Assembly (NCBI GenBank): GCA_021399435.1
Contig: JAJTUP010000041.1
Coordinates: forward strand, 310,001 to 374,000
DNA from: Diaporthe sp. PMI_573
Lineage: Eukaryota; Ascomycota; Sordariomycetes; Diaporthales; Diaporthaceae
Length of the DNA stretch: 64,000 bases
Direction of reading: 5' to 3'
This document shows, piece by piece, positions 44,436 through 55,870 of the stretch. Every line of letters begins with the position of its first letter. The stretch's first letter is position 1. The notes beneath the pieces are model-generated. The model saw only the letters and a program-made list of their open reading frames with translations, was not told where the DNA came from and made no database searches. The position numbers and the translations under genes were made by a program.

Positions 44436-44966
44436 TGTTAAACGGAAACGCTTGTGTGGGCGCTGCACGTAAGGGGTTACCCTAGACTTCACGTAGGGAG
44501 TTACCCTAGACTTGGCACTTTTTCAGCTAAGTGCCTATGTGGCGTGCGCGCCGGCAGATGAGTTTGGTGGCCGTGAGTCGATTTTTTGGGCTATTGTAAG
44601 ACCCTAACTTCGAACCTCTGCATTCCCCTTATTTCTTACCCAAAAGCATGTAACCTAGTTCATTAGATAGCCTGATTTCTGAAGTTTATCTGTATTTAGT
44701 TTGGTTACTGTCAGGGTTAGGGTTGGCTGGTTATTTAAAGCCAAAGATAGTGGGTCCGAGGGCCGAATTTTCCGGCCTCCCTATCTGCGCACCAGAGCCA
44801 ACCACAGCGTGCCCAGGGTTGAGACGATGTCGGAGGGACTGTGAGGAGGGCTGACAGAAGCCCACTCAAATTCAATGCAAAGTTGTCCGAACCATTCTCA
44901 ATCGTCCCAACAAGACCTCAGTGCACCCTACTGCTACCTGACTCCCATTCGATCCACCAACCTTCA
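44436..44966 (+). mobile_element. LTR-like repeat (solo), copy 2
   Basis: It aligns with 30099-30607 from TGTTAAACGGAAACG to CCTTCA. It carries an extra ~24-bp tandem unit near the left end (CACGTA...TACCCTAGACTT twice). Its right end abuts the next LTR-like sequence by a few bases. Confidence 0.6.
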
Positions 44967-44973
44967 GAATAAT

Positions 44974-45509
44974 GAACCCCCGAAATAAAATAAAAGAATA
45001 AAAAGCCCAAATAATAAATAAATAAATAATATTTCTTTCTTTAATAACTTATTAATTATTAGGGCTATAAGGCTAAGACCTATATATCTCGCATACAAAT
45101 AACCCATACTATAATATAAGCCAATAATGTATGCTTACGTAATCTGCTTACGTAAGCCGGTTTCTAGAACCTTCCACCTAGTGGGCAGGCGAAAACTATA
45201 TATACGCCTCGACCCACCTTCTTTGGATCTAGTCTATTCGACCTACTTCCAAGAAATTCTATATTACATAATAATATGCTAATTATTAGCTAATGGATTA
45301 CTAATTACCACTTGGTAATTAGTAATTAATAAATTCTCGAATATTCTATAGACCCTCTTTTAAAGCTATAAATAAGCGGGTCCTCTCTCGAGAATAGGCC
45401 AGATATTCAAGCAAGCAAGCAACCAGAAAAATCCAACAATAATACTATTATTACTATACTATTACTACTTGATTACATAATCATCCCCTCGATCCTCACG
45501 TGACCTCCA
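44974..45509 (+). repeat. LTR-like arm, left copy
   Basis: It starts AATGAACCCC and ends CACGTGACCTCCA. It is repeated in inverted form at 45921-46780. An AGAAT is present on both sides (44966-44970 and just after 45509), possibly a target duplication. Confidence 0.65.
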
Positions 45510-45920
45510 AGAATATTAACTTATTATATTAATATATTTAATAATTATTACTTATTTATAATTATTAAGTTATATTAATTTAGACTTTTTATATTTATTA
45601 ATATATATAATAATTATTAATATAATTATTATATTTATTATAAAGTAGCTTAAATTAATTTTTTAATAAATTTTAAATTTTTAGAAAAAGCCTTTTAATA
45701 GTTATAAAAATAATTAAACTTAATTTTTAAGCTTAATATTTACTAATAAGCTTATTATTATATAATATTAATAAGAGGTTAATTATACTTGTTAAATTAT
45801 TTAATTATATTAAAAATTTATAAGTATTTTATTTAATAATATATTAAATAAGTATTTACTTTTAATAAAGTTAAGTATATATTTATTAATATATAATTTT
45901 CATAATAAGGTTAATTGTCT

Positions 45921-46780
45921 TAGAGGTCACGTGAGGATCGAGGGGATGATTATGTAATCAAGTAGTAATAGTATAGTAATAATAGTATTATTGTTGGATT
46001 TTTCTGGTTGCTTGCTTGCTTGAATATCTGGCCTATTCTCGAGAGAGGACCCGCTTATTTATAGCTTTAAAAGAGGGTCTATAGAATATTCGAGAATTTA
46101 TTAATTACTAATTACCAAGTGGTAATTAGTAATCCATTAGCTAATAATTAGCATATTATTATGTAATATGGAATTTCTTGGAAGTAGGTCGAATAGACTA
46201 GATCCAAAGAAGGTGGGTCAAGACGTATATATAGTTTCCGCCTGCCCACTAGGTAGAAGGTTCTAGAAACCGGCTTACGTAAGCAGATTACGCAAGCATA
46301 TTGTTACGGGGTGCAGTGTTTCACGTAGCTAGTGCGATGAATTTTCTTTCTTGGCCGTCCGTACTATAAGTACCGGACATGCTTCTGTCCCTCTCGAGGG
46401 CCGAAGTAACAATTCAACTCATTCTTCTATTATTATTATTTGATAACCTGTGACATTGTCTGATCAGAACCCAAACACTGCTTTTATCGCTTTCGTGGCC
46501 CTTCCGGCCCTTTTTCATTATCTCTTCTTTCTTCGCGTTGGAGCCCTCTAGCAGTTTCCTCTCTCTCGCTCAGAGGGGCCAGCAGAACGCGCACCTATGC
46601 TCGGCTTGGTGTCCACGTTTTTAATATATTATTGGCTTATATTATAGTATGGGTTATTTGTATGCGAGATATATAGGTCTTAGCCTTATAGCCCTAATAA
46701 TTAATAAGTTATTAAAGAAAGAGATATTTTTATTTATTTATTATTTGGGCTTTTTATTCTTTTATTTTATTTCGGGGTTT
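45921..46780 (-). repeat. LTR-like arm, inverted right copy, with internal insertion
   Basis: The reverse complement of the left arm, from GAGGTCACGTGAGGATCGAG to TTCGGGGTTT, interrupted near 46302-46624. Without the insertion the arm is ~538 bp, equal to the left copy. Differences are largely G-to-A/C-to-T. Confidence 0.7.
46302..46624 (+). mobile_element. TG-led insertion within the right arm (possible solo LTR)
   Basis: About 320 bp starting TGTTACGGGGTGCAG interrupts the arm at AAGCATA, and the arm resumes as ATATTATTGG. The start is typical of fungal gypsy-type LTRs. The exact right end and duplication are unclear in AT-rich flank. Confidence 0.5.
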
Positions 46781-47496
46781 ATTATATATAAGTAATATAT
46801 ATTATTATTGTGGATTTGGTGACCGTTGAGGGGACCGCACGCCCGGCCCGGCTGTGGCCAATCAGAAGGGCCGGTCTGGCTTAGTCAGCAGAGGGCTGGC
46901 CACTACACCAAGTGCTTCGGCGCCCACGATGGCGATGACTTCCTTTCTTCCTTCCGTAGCAAGAATCAAACCCGTACCCAAACAGTACGGCTTTTGCTCG
47001 CCCCTATTTGCACGTGCAAAGACCCCCTAACCTACGGCATCAGGGCCGTACCAACAATTATAATTCTTATTTTATTTAGTATTACGTAAGCACGTCTGCT
47101 TACATAATCGGGCTAATATACTTATAACTAGTATATATAATTACTGTATATTAAAAAAATAGCTATGCCTTTTTAAGCTTTATTTTCTAATCTATATAAG
47201 TATAAGTTTTCTGGAAAGCTAAAAAATAAACACTATAAGAAGTAAAAGAAGACAATAGTTATTATTAGTAAGATTGTAGACAATAATAAAGATTTATAAG
47301 ACTATATATAACTATTATTAGGAGATTATAGCAGATAGGAATTATAGCAGATAGATTAATAAATATTTTAAACCCTTTTATAATAAGGTTATCTATAACT
47401 ATTGTTTAAGGTTATATACGTTATATTTTACTTTTAGACTTTTTTATAATAAGGCTATATATATTGCTATTTACTTATTAAAAGGTTGTAAGTATT

Positions 47497-47650
47497 GTTA
47501 GAGAGAAGGCGTAATGTATTTATTTTGTGGCTAGTTAGAGGGAACCCCTATTGTCAGAAAGGCTTCCGCAGAACTTAGCCAGAACAACAATACCACCAAT
47601 ACACACAAGTTAACCACATTGCTGTATGTACGGAAGTCCTACCGACAGAT
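47497..47650. repeat. Dispersed repeat, RIP-like copy
   Basis: It is a copy of 29540-29695 with C-to-T changes (GGCGTAATGTATTT for GGCGCAACGCACCC). Its right edge fades at ~47650. Confidence 0.7.
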
Positions 47651-48531
47651 TGCATATACATCTTTCTGTCATAAGGCTACGCCAGCTAAAGAAAAACGGC
47701 AGAATGTGTACAATTTCTGATTGGAACTTTGAAAAGATGTCGAAACAGATAGGGGCTGACAGAGGTTTGCACTAAGTACCCGCAACCTCAGTAGGCTTTC
47801 CTTTGGGAACCTTTGGGAACCTTTGTCCGGCCTGTAGATAACACCATCTTACAGAAGACCCGAATGTGCTATGCGAAAGTAGACTCGCACCATATGCACT
47901 CAAAAAGTATCTTAACCAGCTCGGCCCATGATAAGCAGCACTTTAAGCTTCTCTGAGTAACACCAGAGCCCAACATTCGTACTGTGTGACAGACTGTGCT
48001 AACTCGCCACCTAGACATTACTTGGAAAGACTATAGAACGCAGACTGGGCGTCACGTCGCGCGGGTTTGCGGGATGGTTTGAAGGGCGTATAATCAACAT
48101 GCATTAGCGTGTTGCTTAGAGTCGATCATCGTCCACTCAATGGCTCGCCTCCTCAAACGCGGCTTTAGGCAAAACTTTGAAATATCGACCCCAGTATCTT
48201 GATTGCGGGCAGAAGTGCTTGTGGTACCCTAGGACTGTCGCATCGGTTGGTCGATCGTGTAGTGCAGCGTCGCCGGCGATTGAGAATGAGAAATCAGCGT
48301 GTCCTAAACAGGGAATAAGTGTTAGTGAACATTTGAGGGACATATGGTGCGTACAACGTTGTCTAGGTTCAGCCATGAAGGGAGGAGGGGTCGCAACGCC
48401 GCTTCGGGCATATAAAATCTCTCATTGCAACTCTTCACATTTTGAAGAGGGACGAAAATGACGAGCACCCAGCCCTTGAATATCTCAATTCTACAAAGAG
48501 ACCACTTCGAGTATTCTGTTTAGTCGATACA
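47651..48531. other. Intergenic, promoter side of the flavoprotein
   Basis: No gene is supported; the overlapping frames at 48137-48461 lack motifs. It should contain the promoter of the gene at 48532. A short repeat CCTTTGGGAA occurs twice at ~47801-47822. Confidence 0.45.
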
Positions 48532-50206
48532 ATGCCTTCCTACGATACGATTAGCCTTCATCCGCAGAACCACCTCCCGTCACAACTAGAACCAACAATA
48601 TTCGATGTAATTTGCATTGGTTCGGGATGGGCTGGCCGAGTCCTGGCCGCTCGCATTGTCAAGGCTGGGCTAACAGCCGTCATCAGTAAGTATACCACGG
48701 CTGGGCTACAATTTCCACGATTATTGGCAAGAGTTTGGTCTCGTCTCGACGTTCACCAACACAGCCTATGGAAATATAGCACTTTGGTTTTCTTTTCCCA
48801 CAACCTTGGGCTTATATACTGATGATATACACTCCGTAGTCGAACAAGAACTCGTGGGCGGTGACTGCCCTTTCTGGGCATGTGTTCCAAGCAAAGCCCT
48901 CCTACGCCCACAAGAAGCTTTAGCAGAAGCCCAAGCTGTGTCTGGCGTCCTGGAGCTGCAACGCGAGAAACCTTCGCTGGATGCTGGCACAGTTTTCAAG
49001 AGGCGGGATGTTTTCACTAGCTCCTGGAATGACGGCGAAGTCCTAATTCCGATGGTAGAGAACAGTGGGGCAGCCCTTGTCCGCGGCCGGGGGGAGCTCG
49101 TCGGCGTCAAGAGAGTTGCCGTCACCGGCGAGAACGGCCAAAGGGCTGAGATTGAGGCCAGGCATGCAGTAGCCATCTGCACCGGCAGCGATCCAGTCGT
49201 TCCCAACATTCCCGGGCTGAGGGAGAGCAACCCGTGGGGCCCAAGACAGGCAACATCGTCCAGCGAGGTCCCGAAGCATTTGCTGGTCCTGGGAGCCGGA
49301 GCTGTTGGTGTGGAGATGGCAACAGCGTACGCTTCCCTGGGAGCTCAGGTCAGTCTGGTTTCCAGGGGACCGGAGCTGCTCCCGAGAATCGACCCAGAAG
49401 CGGGGAGGCTCGTGAGAGAAGGGCTCGAATCCCAAGGAGCCCGCGTCCATGTGTCCGCCACATTGGAATCGGTGGCGCGCGAAGATACCGAGGGCTGCTT
49501 GACAGTCCAGCTGTCAAACGGCAGCAAAATCTCAGGAGTCACCCGGATTCTGGCCGCCACTGGCAGGAAGGCCAACACAAGCGGCATGGGGCTCGAAAAC
49601 TTCGGGATAGACACGAACGGTTCACCTATCGCCGTGAGTGAGTCTCTCGATGTGCCAGCAGTACCTGGTAGATGGCTCTATGCCCTCGGGGACGTCAACG
49701 GCCGCGCGCCCATGTCCCACTCGAGCAAGTACCACGGCAGAATTGCGGCCAACGTCATCATTGCCCGGTCACATCCGGACGCATTCGACGATCCGGGATC
49801 GAACACACCCTGGTCCAAAGTCTCGGCAACGAATGACATCTTAGCACAGCCGCAGGTCGTCTTCACGCGTCCTACTGTCGCAAGTGTAGGGCTAACCCGG
49901 CGCGGAGCCGAAGCAGCGGGATTGGCCGACAAGGTTCGAGTCGTCACTGCTCCGGTGGCCACCCTGGGAGCAAAGTTACACCAGGAAGGCTACAAGGATG
50001 GGTGGGCGCAGTGGATCATCGACCTCGAGAGCAACAAGCTTGTTGGAGCGACTTTTGTTGGGGATGGTGTGGCGGAGCTGTTGCATGCTTCAACGGTGGC
50101 TATCGTGGGCGGCCTGACTGTGGACAGGCTTGCGCACGCTGTTCCTCCGTTCCCGACCATGAGTGAGGTCTATCTCAATTTACTGGAGGCTGCAGAAGGG
50201 CTTTGA
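48532..50206 (+). CDS. Pyridine nucleotide-disulfide oxidoreductase with CPFWAC redox pair
   Basis: A flavoprotein of the dihydrolipoamide dehydrogenase/mercuric reductase class. Two exons, 48532-48685 and 48840-50206, giving 506 residues; the intron (gtaagt...gtag, 154 bp) joins AVI-IEQELVGGDC. The ATG at 48532 is used because the longer frame opens with TTG. FAD site VICIGSGWAG near residue 25; redox disulfide Cys61/Cys66 in GGDCPFWACVPSKALLRP, where classic enzymes have GG-x-C-LNVG-C; NAD(P) site LVLGAGAVGVEMA; YALGDVNGRAPMSHSSKYHGRIAANVI; and the C-terminal HAVPPFPTMSE catalytic base. The CxYWAC/PFWAC-PSKALLRP form is the one I associate with actinobacterial homologues, so bacterial origin is plausible. 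Natural substrate is unknown; a disulfide is expected. Confidence 0.88.
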
Positions 50207-50670
50207 TGGGTACATATCGGGGTTCATGCAGACTGCAAGTTGGGCGGCTGTGCAACACTTTTGTGTCAGTCAAAAGCTTGAGAAACATGTTCGGCTTTTT
50301 TTCTTTTTTTTCTTGGAAAGCAAATCCGAAAGGAGAAATGGTGGTCACCTAGGGGCGAGCGAGATGGGCTTAACAATGCTCGCGTATTATCTACCACTTT
50401 TCGGAAGCTCACAGGATTGAATTGATTCAACGGTGAATGATATCTTTCTTCTCTTCTCTTAGACCCAGGCCCACTATGTTGAGCGCCTAGGTAAGGGTTT
50501 GTGGCCTGATCGAAGTGATTCTTGTACATTGCATTGCTGAAGTCACCATGGAAATCAATGACACATATGTCAGTCACTCATATTGTTCTGTAAATACGGC
50601 TACCCGGCATCATCACAAGCCTCTAAGGCCCCGTCTGGGTTGATTTGAAGCTCTGTCCTTCAAACTCAAC
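50207..50670. other. Convergent intergenic region
   Basis: No gene seen. It separates the 3' ends of the flavoprotein and the exonuclease and includes a T-rich run near 50297-50315. Confidence 0.45.
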
Positions 50671-52161
50671 CTAATCAGAGTCTGGAGGGGATTTAGGCCA
50701 CATCTCATAGTCGATGACATCTTCCCACCTCAGTATCTCATCTGTCGTGTACTCACTCTCCGTATCACATGCGTCGTTTGCCCTTGCCTTTTGGGCGTAT
50801 TGTTGTCTGCGAGCTTGCTGCTGCCTTTGAGTTGCATTGCGCGCCTGAGCTCCAAAAAAGGCCTTGCGCTTCTCCGCAACCCAAGCACCATATTTGTGTG
50901 ACTGTTCCAGACAGCATAGAACCAGTTCCCGAGCAGCCAGTGCATCCTCCAAGGCATCGTGAACCTTGCTGCTTCCAAGGCCGGCGTTGTCACGTATCTT
51001 TAGGCCGAGGAGATCACTGCACACGTCTTTGAGGCCGAGACCCCAATAACGAGGCTTCCCTTTCTTCCTACTGAATATAGAATCCGACGCCAATATAATC
51101 GAATCAACCACTCGAGCGGGGTGAATATGGAGCACGTCGAGGTCGTAGTTGAGGGAGTGCCCTACCAGAACCGTGTCCTCGTCGACATGCTTAAACAGTT
51201 CGGTCCTCGCGGTCTGCCATCCGTCAAGAGCCAGGCCTTTGGCACGAGCAATCGTCAACATTGCCGGTGAGATGCCGTGGATATTCGTCCGCCAGTCTAC
51301 TACGGGCGTCCGCGGCTTGACGAGGGAGTGGATGATCTGCTCGCCCGTGAGGAAGTCGACGACTGTCAATGAGACTAGTTCGCTTGCTCCGCCTTCCACG
51401 CCCACCATCTCGCAGTCTATAGCCACGGCTTTACGAGGATTGCGAGAGCGATCCCTTTTGGGCAACGGCAGGATGTCGTCACTCGCCGCTTGACTCAGCC
51501 GAGAAGGACCGTCTTGTTGTTGGCTTTCATGAGCTTGCGAAGTTTTGTAGCCGTGTCGCTGTAGAATGCTCATGGAATGGCACCGAGAAAGTAATTTCTG
51601 TAGGACGGCGTCATGATCTTGCTGTGGGATTCGCCGATAGCTGTTGCCTCTGCAGTTGATGAACTGTTTCTTTTGCGAGGCTGGAGGACTTGATATCTCG
51701 GGTTCCTTGCGAGTTGATCCCTTGCAGCCTGATGATCTCTCGTGTGCTTTCAGGGCTTCCTTCGTACCGAAGAGGCGATGACAAGGGCGACAACATCGGT
51801 CTTCACCATGTCCAGAGATGAAGCAGTGTTCCGTAAGGTGCGCCTTGGTTTGAAAGAATTGGTGACAGATGCTGCATTCTTGCTTTCTGTTTATCTTGAG
51901 GGGCTCTGGGGAGTGCGTAACCTTCGGAGGCTTGTTTGTAGGCGCCATATGGTGAGTGACGTGGACTGAGGACTTCGCATGTGCTTGCAGGGCTTCTTTT
52001 GTCCCAAATATGCGAGAGCATGGTACGCAACACCGATCCGTTCCATGACCAGTGCTCAAGCTATGTTCAACAAGCTTAGCATTTGTGTGGAAGGATTGCT
52101 TGCAAATCTTGCACTCCGGTCGCTTAGGCATTGTTGTTGTTGCACGTCTCACAGCCTCCAT
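50671..52161 (-). CDS. C2H2 zinc-finger DEDDh exonuclease (REX/Rexo4-like)
   Basis: Single exon, 496 residues. Residues ~14-68 and ~95-145 are a tandem duplication: each holds a CxxC-x(n)-HxxxxH finger, a CCxPC finger and FGTKEALxAH. From ~247 the exonuclease domain begins: D249/E251 in AIDCEMVGVEGGASEL (ExoI), HSLNYDLDVLHI (ExoII), and HDALEDALAARELV (ExoIII), which supply the DEDD metal ligands and the catalytic His. Such 3'-to-5' exonucleases trim rRNA, snRNA or other RNAs in the nucleus. The linker is Ser/Lys-rich and the tail is acidic. Its divergently oriented neighbour at 52593 shares a 431-bp upstream region. Confidence 0.87.
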   Translation of the reverse strand: MEAVRRATTTMPKRPECKICKQSFHTNAKLVEHSLSTGHGTDRCCVPCSRIFGTKEALQAHAKSSVHVTHHMAPTNKPPKVTHSPEPLKINRKQECSICHQFFQTKAHLTEHCFISGHGEDRCCRPCHRLFGTKEALKAHERSSGCKGSTRKEPEISSPPASQKKQFINCRGNSYRRIPQQDHDAVLQKLLSRCHSMSILQRHGYKTSQAHESQQQDGPSRLSQAASDDILPLPKRDRSRNPRKAVAIDCEMVGVEGGASELVSLTVVDFLTGEQIIHSLVKPRTPVVDWRTNIHGISPAMLTIARAKGLALDGWQTARTELFKHVDEDTVLVGHSLNYDLDVLHIHPARVVDSIILASDSIFSRKKGKPRYWGLGLKDVCSDLLGLKIRDNAGLGSSKVHDALEDALAARELVLCCLEQSHKYGAWVAEKRKAFFGAQARNATQRQQQARRQQYAQKARANDACDTESEYTTDEILRWEDVIDYEMWPKSPPDSD

Positions 52162-52592
52162 AGCAGTCGCTCTAGGTGAGCCTTTTCCTCTGGGAAGTGA
52201 TTAAGACTGGGCAGCACAACGGGCTAATTTCCGCTGTATTGACGAGTTTTAAAGGTCGACTGTAAGCAGACAATTGACTGCCGCTGACCGCGCTTTATAG
52301 ATGGGCTTGATGCTGCGAGGTGTTTAATCAGGCAGTGCGAACCAACAGGCCGATGTGCCAAGCATCGGTAGTTAGGCAACCTGGAAAACGCAGGTTGGGC
52401 GGCTGTGCAGCACACTTCTATGCCAATCAAAACTATCCTTGCTGACCGGTGTGTGCCCTGAGGCCTCAAGGCGACCCTCGAGGCGACCCTCAAGTAGATA
52501 AACGGTGGGCCGCTTTCAGGCCCCCGCTTACTCCTGTTCCTCACCAACAGCTTCTTCAATTCTCCAAGATCTCTACGGAATACGAGCACATC
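52162..52592. promoter_or_regulatory. Divergent promoter region
   Basis: 431 bp shared between the exonuclease (minus) and HeLo-like/ankyrin gene (plus). It contains the short tandem GGCGACCCTCGAGGCGACCC near 52470. Function follows from position only. Confidence 0.4.
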
Positions 52593-55500
52593 ATGGCCGA
52601 AGTTTTGGGTGCAATATCAGCAGGCACAGGCATTGCAACATTTCTTGTTCAGGTCGGGAAGGGCATCAAGACCGTACGAAGGGCGATCAGCTATAACCGG
52701 CATCAGGCTTCCGTGGACTTGCAATCTCTCGAAGCAGACTTGACCAATCTGCATACGGTGATCGAGGGACTTCAAACCTCCCAGAACAACGTTCTAGTCA
52801 CACTGGCCATTACAAAATGTCAACAGACGTATACGGATATCGAACCTGATTTAGATCGGCTGACGCAAATTTTCGGATCTGATCAGTCTCAGAGTCGACT
52901 CAAGTCCTTGAAGAAGCATTTGACTTTCAAGGCTGAAGACAATGTCAGGACCATGCGAACAAAAGTGGGCCGTATAGTGGACTCCCTGATCCCGTAAGTG
53001 TTTGTGATTGCTGGCTGCGAGATTGGACGCGGCATATCATTCTAAATAAGCAACTAACTGTCTGCAAAGTATCAGCATACTCGTAAATCAACTTGGACCC
53101 ATTCAGGCCGGGCAGACAGGCCCGGTGTCAACCCCCGTGATTGCCGACAGCAGCCCCGCCATTGAGCCTACGCCGACTCGTAGTGCTCCAGTAGGAGGAT
53201 CGCCGGGTCTCGGAAACGAGATCGTGGCTCTCAGGAAAAGAGCTAATATTAGAACCAGCGAGAACTGCCCCCATGGCCAGACGTCCTACGCGCACGGGAG
53301 GTTCTGGTGGCTGGAAACCACCTCAATCCCAGGCTTCTGGCACGACTGTAGCACACGGTGCTCGACGATATGCGCGTGGAGCGCGAAGCTGCGTCTTGCT
53401 CTCACATGGCTCAATATCCCCTTGGCCGTGACTGCAAGCTTTGGGTTCACTTCCAGGAACGGCCGGTATGAGCTCAGACCAGCCCTGTCCATCCAGCATG
53501 TTGTTAGATACACTTCCCCGGGATTCGAAGCGCTCTATTTGTGCAGATTCAGCAGACTTAGCCTGGATGAGAGCAAGCAGAGACTTCGTAACCTGTACCG
53601 ATCCGATGTGTACTTTAAGCATCATGTCAATCCGGCAGGGAATAGCTATCTTCGCGTGAGTTCCCTCCATTGTGCCATGGGCTCCCGGTAGGCAACTCTA
53701 AGTCTCGGCAGTATCTCGTCGGTTCCCCGTGGCCCGTTCGGGGCTCTCAATTCGAGCTGTTGGAATTCTTCTTCACAGAACTCGGCATGGACTTCTCTTC
53801 AGAGGATCTTGGGTAGGTCATGACCTTTAATTACCATATAGACCACATATAGCTAAAAGAATGGAACTGTAGGCTTCTGACTGATTGTTCTAAATGGATT
53901 GGAGAAGGTCCACATTTGGATCTGCTCGACATCGTCCTGAAGCACGGGTTCGCGCCCAGTGCTATCGACCCTCCAGCAGCTAATCAGTGGCCACGACCTC
54001 ATGATCCGAATTGGATCAGCGAATCGGAAACTCGTGATCCTTTTTTCGTGGACTACTTCGGCTTGATTGTGGCCTATGAGCCACGATTCACTGGGGTCAC
54101 CGAGCTTCAAGAGCTCATCTTGACCGACACAGCTCATACACTGCTTGATGCGCATGTTTCGAATCAAAAAGATTTTTGTTCCTCCGTCAACTTTTTGGGG
54201 CAGTCCTCATTACATCTGGCGGTTGGCAATGTGCGCATCGTGAAGAAGTTAGTGGAGTTGGGCCACGACTTGGATGTCACCGATCAGTGGGGTACAACGC
54301 CCTTGATGTATGCCGCAGCTATGGGATTCCAGGATGTTACCGTATATCTTCTTCAAAAGGGAGCAGATCCTTTCCTGCAAGAATTCTGTTTCAGCCGGAC
54401 ATTTCTCGACTACGCCATCATCCGTGGACATTGGAGCTTGATTCACAGAGCGCTCTCCACTATACAGGGCTTATGGACTCACGACACCTACCAAGAATTG
54501 GTAGAACTCGTGGTATTCCAAGCAATGGCATCGAATTCCGTTGACATCACAGGCGAGATAAGGCGGAAGCAAATACCGACGGTGATTCAGCTCTGCGATA
54601 ATGTCAACTTCAGTATCAACGATTCTTACCGTTCTGTTTCCGACAACAACCTCATGCACTATGCAGAGACAGTGGATGAGGCAGAGGCTCTTGTAAGTCG
54701 TGGATTCAGCCTCTTCAACAAGCCAAACAGCCTCGGAAGGCTCCCGATACATACAGTGATGCTCGACACTGAGCTGATCAGCTTTTGCATTGCGCATGGG
54801 GCTAACATCGACCATTCTGATGCCAATGGTCACACGCCTCTCCTGGTTTGTCTGTCGGCGCTTGGAAGTTTTGATGGACACCGCGCGAGGACCAACCTTC
54901 GACGCATACGATGCTGCCTTGATCTGGGTGCAGACCCGCGCCATTCAGACAACTGCAAATGCCCATGCAGCCCTAGTGGCTGCTCTGCGTCCGCTCTTTT
55001 CGAAACTGGATTCCAAGATTTCTGGTCTACATTCCTAGGGTCAGTTGCGGACATATTCTGGATCCTTGAATGGCAATCGATCCTTCAAGACCTCCGCGGG
55101 GATGAGGCCGTGAGGGAATTTCTGCTGTCTTTCATTCGCAGAATAGAGTTCGATGAGCTGGACATGACTCATGTCTGTTGCCATGGGGGCTCAGGAATAC
55201 CATTGGAATGCAGATCTGATCTTGGGAGGCCATATCCAAAAACAATACCCCAAGACGATATAAGCGACATCCTCACCGAAGAAGACGACTTCATCGATAA
55301 ACTTGAGCATGTAATGAGTGAGTTGGCTTTGAAGTCGGTGAAGCAATTACAAAGATACCTTCTGGACATCCTCAAAGACAAACATGATCAACATCTCCAG
55401 AGAAACGCGGATGAGAGGACCAAGAATGCGCAACTGAGGAAGGAACCGGGGATATCTTCCAGCGTAAGTGATTAGTCTCGCCCTCAGTTGAGATACCTTG

Positions 55501-55870
55501 GAATGGCTTTTAACAATCAAAGCAGTGGCAAGTTGACTACAAGAAAGATGAATTCACACACACCCTTCGCGTGAGCGCTAACCCAATCGATTACTCGGTC
55601 CCCCGATCTCTAGCTATATATATTGTATACCTTGACGTGGAATACTCAGAGATGCAAGATCATGTGTCAGAGCGGCCAGAAAGAGATTCATGGTTCTCAG
55701 CGCGCATTCGCTGGGTTAAGGAGATTACAGAAGTGTTCCGCTTGTCAAGTGCTGATGTAATCGAGGAGATAGAAGACGCAATCACTTCTGCCAGTCTGGA
55801 TCTGGGCCTCGACGCCGAAAGGAGGATCAAAGATCGAGTGGTTAATTGTCTCCACGCAAATAACGCTTGA
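52593..55870 (+). CDS. HeLo-like/STAND-N domain ankyrin-repeat protein
   Basis: Five exons: 52593-52993, 53070-53655, 53712-53812, 53873-55463, 55526-55870, giving 1,007 residues; introns 56-76 bp with standard ends. Residues 1-135 (MAEVLGAISAGTGIATFLVQVGKGIKTVRRA, SLEADLTNLHTVIEGLQ) form the helical N-domain found on fungal NLRs and azaphilone-cluster proteins (PF17111/PF17107 type). No NTPase P-loop follows. A middle region (FGFTSRNGRYELRPAL, FEALYLCRFSRLSLDESKQRLRNLYRS) is common in fungal ankyrin proteins. Ankyrin repeats include QSSLHLAVGNVRIVKKLVELGHDLDV, GTTPLMYAAAMGFQDVTVYLLQKGADP, and later GRLPIHTVML, ISFCIAHGANIDHSD and NGHTPLLVCLSALG. A cysteine-rich stretch (CKCPCSPSGCS) and a C-terminal helical region end the chain. 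Likely a scaffold or signalling receptor. Confidence 0.8.

Larger units (their letters stand above)
44342..47126. mobile_element. Nested block of inverted repeats
   Basis: A 70-bp outer pair (44342-44411 and 47057-47126) in inverted orientation encloses an LTR-like copy, an inverted ~536-bp LTR-like pair, a TG-led insertion and AT-rich filler. The order suggests several transposons inserted into one another. No ORF is present. Confidence 0.65.

Noticed and set aside
46800..47060. tRNA-like or SINE promoter motifs (TGGTGTAGTGG and GGGTTTGATTCTT on the minus strand)
   Set aside because: The two boxes occur in the wrong order, and the arms around the T-loop-like part do not pair.
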